Below the pieces are notes generated by a model, which was not told where the DNA came from, did not search any database, and was given only the letters and a program-made list of their open reading frames with translations. From Sulfitobacter sp. CW3 (GTDB lineage: Bacteria; Pseudomonadota; Alphaproteobacteria; Rhodobacterales; Rhodobacteraceae), in contig NZ_JAHXRL010000007.1 of NCBI RefSeq assembly GCF_019392245.1, positions 144,828-208,827 of the forward strand: a DNA stretch of 64,000 nucleotides, written 5' to 3'. The stretch's first letter is position 1, and each line of letters starts with the position of its first letter. Position numbers and translations under genes: made by a program. Below, one piece after another: positions 60,866 to 64,000 of this stretch.

Positions 60866-61145
60866 AAACCTCCCGGCTTTTGGCTCGCGATGAACTGCGT
60901 TGCTTTTTTAGGATGTCCCGCTCATCCTTGAGAATGCGGTTCTCGCGGCACAGCCGGTCATTCTCTTGGGCAAGGCTCAAATCCTCGTTCGAAACCACAT
61001 CCGTGTCTCGATGCGCCCTGATCCACTTGTTCCGCGTCGACATGCCAACACCCAAATCGTCAGCCACCTGCTTGCGTGTAAGCCCGCTGGTCAGTGCGAT
61101 ACGCACCGCATCCTGACGGAATTCGTTCGTCCGTTTCAGTCCCAT
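60864..61145 (-). CDS. IS3-family OrfA (DNA-binding helix-turn-helix), C-terminus shifted
   Basis: A 93-residue OrfA: the helix-turn-helix is LTRKQVADDLGVGMSTRNKW (about residues 22-41), followed by the leucine-zipper-like ENDRLCRENRILKDERDILK. The last 15 residues (QRSSSRAKSREV) are unlike the family ending, KKATxFFASQKP. That ending is encoded in the neighbouring frame after an A6 run (T6 at 60904-60909), so one A has probably been lost. The slippage region for OrfAB fusion is affected too. Confidence 0.8.
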   Translation of the reverse strand: MGLKRTNEFRQDAVRIALTSGLTRKQVADDLGVGMSTRNKWIRAHRDTDVVSNEDLSLAQENDRLCRENRILKDERDILKKQRSSSRAKSREV

Positions 61146-61211
61146 AGTCAGTCTCCTTTGTTGCAGTAAATGCTATCAGAGGTGCGGCATCAAACCGCGA
61201 CAGGTCCAAAC

Positions 61212-61440
61212 TTAGTCGCGGGCCACTGTAACTTGAAACGCACACCTACGGATCGGGCGTTTCGGAATGGAGTAATCTGTGATCAAGTACTCCTGCTTCA
61301 AAGACGAACAAGATCCATACGCGACATAGGCCAAAAGCGCGTCGGATGGTTCAAGCACGCCCTCGTCAAAGACAAGAAAGACCTCTTTGTTATTGGGGTC
61401 AAAATACATCTCTTCTGACACCAACATTCCGGCTCGATCG
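61212..61440 (-). pseudogene. Orphan C-terminal gene fragment between two IS elements
   Basis: An open frame of about 76 codons starts at the IS5 end without its own start region and ends with TAA at 61212, four bases inside the IS3 boundary. It contains SEEMYFDPNNKEVFLVFDEG and PSDALLAYVAYGSCSS. I do not recognise the family. The codon pattern looks genuine rather than random, so it is probably the tail of a gene cut by the IS5-family element. Confidence 0.45.
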
Positions 61441-62393
61441 TCTTTGTTGCACAAATCCGTTGAAGGGATTCACTGTATGACTCCAGCGTGATAGCTGAAG
61501 GCGTGAGCAGTTGGTCCCCTACGAAGTACAAGACCAAGAATTGGTCGTCTTACAATGACAGCTTGAAGCAACGAGGATCGTTGTCGATCTGGTTTGATCC
61601 GGAGATGGGTTGGACACCGCCACCAAGCGGCAAGCGCGGACGGCAACAGCAATTCAGTGATGCCGCCATTCAGGCATGCCTGACACTTAAGGTCCTGTTC
61701 GGGATGCTGCTTCGTCAAACAACTGGGTTCGTTCAGAGCTTGCTGCATTTGGTCGGGTTGGATTGGTCGGCCCCTGATTTCAGCACCTTATGTCGACGCC
61801 AGAAGACTCTGAACGTAAGCCTGCCGTATCGTGGGTCCAAGGGCCCACTGAACCTCCTTATCGATAGCACTGGCATCAAGGTTGAAGGTGAAAGCGAGTG
61901 GAACGCCCGCAAGCATGGCAGTCCCAAACGTGGCGTCTGGCGTAAGATACACATAGGTATCGATGAAGAAACGCCGGAGGTACGGGCCGTTGAGGTTACC
62001 AGTAGCAACATAGGGGATGCTCCCGTGTTGCCAGAACTTCTGCACCAAATCCCTGCTGATCAAGGCATCGGCAGTGTCACCGCAGACGGCGCGTATGACA
62101 CCCGTAAATGCCACGAGGCGATTGCCGCCCGAGATCGACCGCGCAAGAATGCCAAGCCCTGGAAGCCGACGAGCGCCGGAGCAATTGCCCGCAACGATGC
62201 GGTCAATGCGCAAAGATATCTGGGCCGCACGGTGTGACGACGCTGGAGCGGATACCATCGCCGAAGCCGCGTCGAAACGAAAATGCATTGTATGAAATCA
62301 CTCGGCCAATCGCTCATGGCGAGGGACTTTAATAGGCAGGTCGCGGAAATCCAAATCCGCATCGCTGTCCTCAACCGATTTGTGCAACAAAGC
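61441..62393 (+). mobile_element. IS5-family insertion sequence, inactive
   Basis: The ends are inverted repeats: CTTTGTTGCACAAATC at 61442-61457, and its complement GATTTGTGCAACAAAG at 62377-62392. The transposase is of the IS5/IS427-like type. The element is about 950 bp. No clear target duplication is seen. A second GGGCTTTGTTGC at about 62440 may be part of an older end. Confidence 0.85.
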
Positions 62394-62441
62394 CACTTGA
62401 AGCCCATCATCAGCGCGGTCGTACGCTTGATGAAGCGGTAG
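61488..62441 (+). pseudogene. IS5-family transposase interrupted by a nonsense codon
   Basis: The transposase reads from a GTG start to a TGA at 62235-62237 (249 residues). It has the first catalytic Asp in LLIDSTGIKVEGE and the second in SVTADGAYDTRKCHE. The frame then continues, after the stop, as RRWSGYHRRSRVETKMHCMK, which holds the catalytic Glu, so a Trp codon (TGG) has become TGA. The frame also runs through the right inverted repeat to a TAG at 62439-62441, suggesting that the natural 3' end has been lost. It cannot make an active transposase without readthrough. Confidence 0.9.
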
Positions 62442-62641
62442 GGGCTTTGTTGCTGTTGGTGTTGTTGTTGATCCTGTTTCCGCAACTGGCGCTTTGGCTG
62501 CCCGGGATGTAGAGGGCGCGCCGTTGTAGATGGGCGGTGTCTGGCGGTGATTGACGTGAAAACGGGGCACCCACCCGAGGGGATGGGCACCCCGCCGTCT
62601 GCTAAAGCCACCAATCAAGCCCAGCAGATTCGAGAGAGGTT

Positions 62642-62665
62642 AGACCGCGCGAGGCAGCGCGGTCT
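62642..62665 (-). terminator. Strong stem-loop after the second TonB receptor gene
   Basis: A perfect 9-bp stem (AGACCGCGC / GCGCGGTCT) with a 6-nt loop, 15 bp beyond the receptor stop. It probably ends receptor transcription, although the T run is weak. Confidence 0.75.
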
Positions 62666-62680
62666 TATCCTCGTTTGTCC

Positions 62681-64000
62681 TTAGAACGTCCGCGACAACG
62701 TCAGCTTGAGATTGCGGCCCGGTGCAGAGCGGGTCGACAGATGTGGTGTGTAGTCGCGATCAAACACGTTTTCCAAACCGACGCGGATTTGCGTATCCTT
62801 CAACACCCCTTGCTGAGGGATATAGGTGGCGCGCAGGTTGTGTATGCCAAAGCCGGGCGTTTCGGTGCCGCTTACATCAGTCCATGCGTTGGCGACCACT
62901 TCCCAGCTTAGATCCAGTTCTTCGCCGAACTTTTTGCCCACGGTAAAGCGCAGTGAATCAGCGGCTGTGTTCTCCCAGTCTGATACCGTGTCATCGGATG
63001 CCGTTTGTGTGCCATCGGTGATGTTGGCGTTCATATCAAGGTACAGACCGCTTTCCATCGCATAGGATGCCTCAAGCTCGAACCCTTCGGTATCGACGCT
63101 TTTCAGGTGGCTCCCGCCGCTCGTAAAGGATGTGATGTCATACAATTCAGTTTTGTAGAGGTTCGCCTTGATTGCAAAGCTGTCGCCGCTGCGGAACAGA
63201 TCTATCCCGTCATAGGACGCGCCCAGTTCGTAGGTCTTTGCCTTTTCGGACCGCGCCATAAGCGTCGCGTTGTTGAGGTCGTCGATGATGGGCAGGGATT
63301 CAGTATAGGCGGCACTACCGAACACGGCAAAACCGGTGTCAAAGGCATAGCGCAAAGACAGCCCGCCCATCAGCGCATCATTGTCATAGACGCCATCATT
63401 TGGCGCTGTCGAGCCGGTGATTTCCGACGTTTCATAGCGCAGCGCTGGCGTGATCGTCCAAGCGTTACCAATGCGCATGTCATCGACCGCGTAGACGGCG
63501 ACCCTGTTATCGACGCCACCGTAGGCCGAACTCGCATTAAGCCGCTCTTTGCGGATCAGCTCAAGCCCGGTGCGTAACTCGTGGCTAACCGCATTGGTGT
63601 CAAACAGGCTGGTGTTTTTGACCGACAGTTTTGTGGTTTGGTACCGGTGGTCGGCGTTTGTCAGTGGCAACAGTCCGGCACCCGCCGGCGTACCTTCAAG
63701 CGACGAACTGCCTGAAATATAGGTCTGGTCAATCTGTTGGTCGGCATAGCTGAGCTGCACATCCAGATCGAGGAGGTTATTGTCAGCCGGGTTGAAGTTA
63801 TAGGTCAGCGCGGCGGTACGTGATGTGGTGTCACGATCAACATTACCAAACATATCCGTTGTCGTGGTGAACGTGTCATACGGCGCGTCGCGTTCGCTGG
63901 ATGTTGTTTTGGTCGCGCTGAAGGTCAGCGATTGATCGCGGTTTTCGCCAAAGGTGTATTTTGCCTTGAGCAAGCCGGAGGGCAGGGTAAAGGCGCTGTT
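62681..64000 (-). CDS. TonB-dependent outer-membrane receptor (partial, C-terminal barrel)
   Basis: About 440 codons of the beta-barrel of a receptor; the signal peptide and plug lie beyond the right edge. Features are alternating amphipathic strands, segments such as AWTITPALRYETSEITG and GFAVFGSAAYTESLP, the late RATYIPQQGVLKDTQIRVGL and NVFDRDYTPHLS, and the terminal LTLSRTF. The pattern resembles heme or hemoprotein receptors (HmuR/HasR-like) more than the siderophore receptor at 52271, but this is a guess. A strong stem-loop follows. Confidence 0.88.
   Translation of the reverse strand, partial: NSAFTLPSGLLKAKYTFGENRDQSLTFSATKTTSSERDAPYDTFTTTTDMFGNVDRDTTSRTAALTYNFNPADNNLLDLDVQLSYADQQIDQTYISGSSSLEGTPAGAGLLPLTNADHRYQTTKLSVKNTSLFDTNAVSHELRTGLELIRKERLNASSAYGGVDNRVAVYAVDDMRIGNAWTITPALRYETSEITGSTAPNDGVYDNDALMGGLSLRYAFDTGFAVFGSAAYTESLPIIDDLNNATLMARSEKAKTYELGASYDGIDLFRSGDSFAIKANLYKTELYDITSFTSGGSHLKSVDTEGFELEASYAMESGLYLDMNANITDGTQTASDDTVSDWENTAADSLRFTVGKKFGEELDLSWEVVANAWTDVSGTETPGFGIHNLRATYIPQQGVLKDTQIRVGLENVFDRDYTPHLSTRSAPGRNLKLTLSRTF

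Larger units (their letters stand above)
59979..61208 (-). mobile_element. IS3-family insertion sequence, inactive
   Basis: The element is 1230 bp. The ends are imperfect inverted repeats, beginning TGGACCTGTCACGCTTTGG on the left, and TGGACCTGTCGCGGTTTGA when the right end is read inward. It carries orfA and orfB in the usual IS3 overlap. The flanks (CAGC on the left, AACT on the right) give no target duplication, which suggests rearrangement after insertion. It interrupts or borders the replication-initiator remnant. Confidence 0.88.

Noticed and set aside
62298..62618. 106-codon minus-strand frame after the IS5 element, rich in Thr/Ala/Pro
   Set aside because: It reads into the IS element in antisense, contains a low-complexity GTT/GTTG stretch, and has no domain resemblance.
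1..64000. CRISPR array, prophage genes, integrase
   Set aside because: No regularly spaced repeats, no phage structural genes and no integrase-like motifs were seen on either strand.

Overview
The window is about 64 kb of dense, GC-rich bacterial DNA, most likely a chromosome segment of an alphaproteobacterium of the Roseobacter group (Rhodobacteraceae). I infer this from the opgG-opgI-opgH-opgC order known from Rhodobacter, from TGA-N9-TCA iron boxes typical of Rhodobacterales, from the IclR-regulated acyl-CoA gene clusters, and from a chromosomal-type tRNA-Arg. The species cannot be named from the sequence alone.

Layout. (1) 1-9979: an acyl-CoA catabolic locus. A tight minus-strand operon (two acyl-CoA dehydrogenases, two SDRs, a thiolase, a histidine-phosphatase-fold protein, an APH-family kinase, and an IclR regulator cut by the window edge) is divergent from two MDR-family reductases and a MaoC hydratase. 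(2) 10056-12916: a Bcr/CflA exporter with its MarR regulator, then an aldose epimerase. (3) 13088-18078: a phosphorelay island with a response regulator of unusual output, an Hpt protein, a receiver protein whose frame is broken in a homopolymer, and a large CHASE-PAS hybrid kinase. (4) 18261-24232: glycerate kinase, gamma-glutamyltransferase, nitronate monooxygenase, thiolase and SDR. (5) 24353-28086: two flavin aromatic hydroxylases around a MarR regulator with palindromic operators. (6) 28092-32927: the osmoregulated periplasmic glucan operon opgGIHC.

(7) 33320-56990 is the most notable part: a nearly complete hydroxamate-type siderophore system. It contains a phosphopantetheinyl transferase, an ECF sigma factor, an ornithine/lysine N-monooxygenase, an IucB-like acyltransferase, an IroE/Fes-like esterase, a PLP lyase, a MATE exporter, an MbtH protein, and one EntF-like NRPS module (C-A-T-TE, with a degenerate condensation motif). 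Import is provided by a FecCDE-type ABC transporter, a binding protein, an outer-membrane receptor and an ExbB-ExbD-ExbD-TonB energiser. The second ExbD has Asn where the proton-carrying Asp is expected. TGA-N9-TCA boxes precede mbtH-NRPS and exbB. Inside this cluster, panB-panC sits between two direct copies of the 3' end of the ABC ATPase gene, one full-length and one truncated, which suggests insertion by a single crossover.

(8) 57141-59344: a GlxA-type AraC regulator, an NTF2-like protein, a RidA protein and tRNA-Arg(TCT). (9) 59387-62441: a graveyard of mobile DNA. It holds the C-terminal part of a plasmid replication initiator, an IS3-family element with several disabling mutations, an orphan gene fragment, and an IS5-family element with a nonsense mutation before the catalytic Glu. 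(10) 62681-64000: the C-terminal part of a second TonB-dependent receptor that runs off the window.
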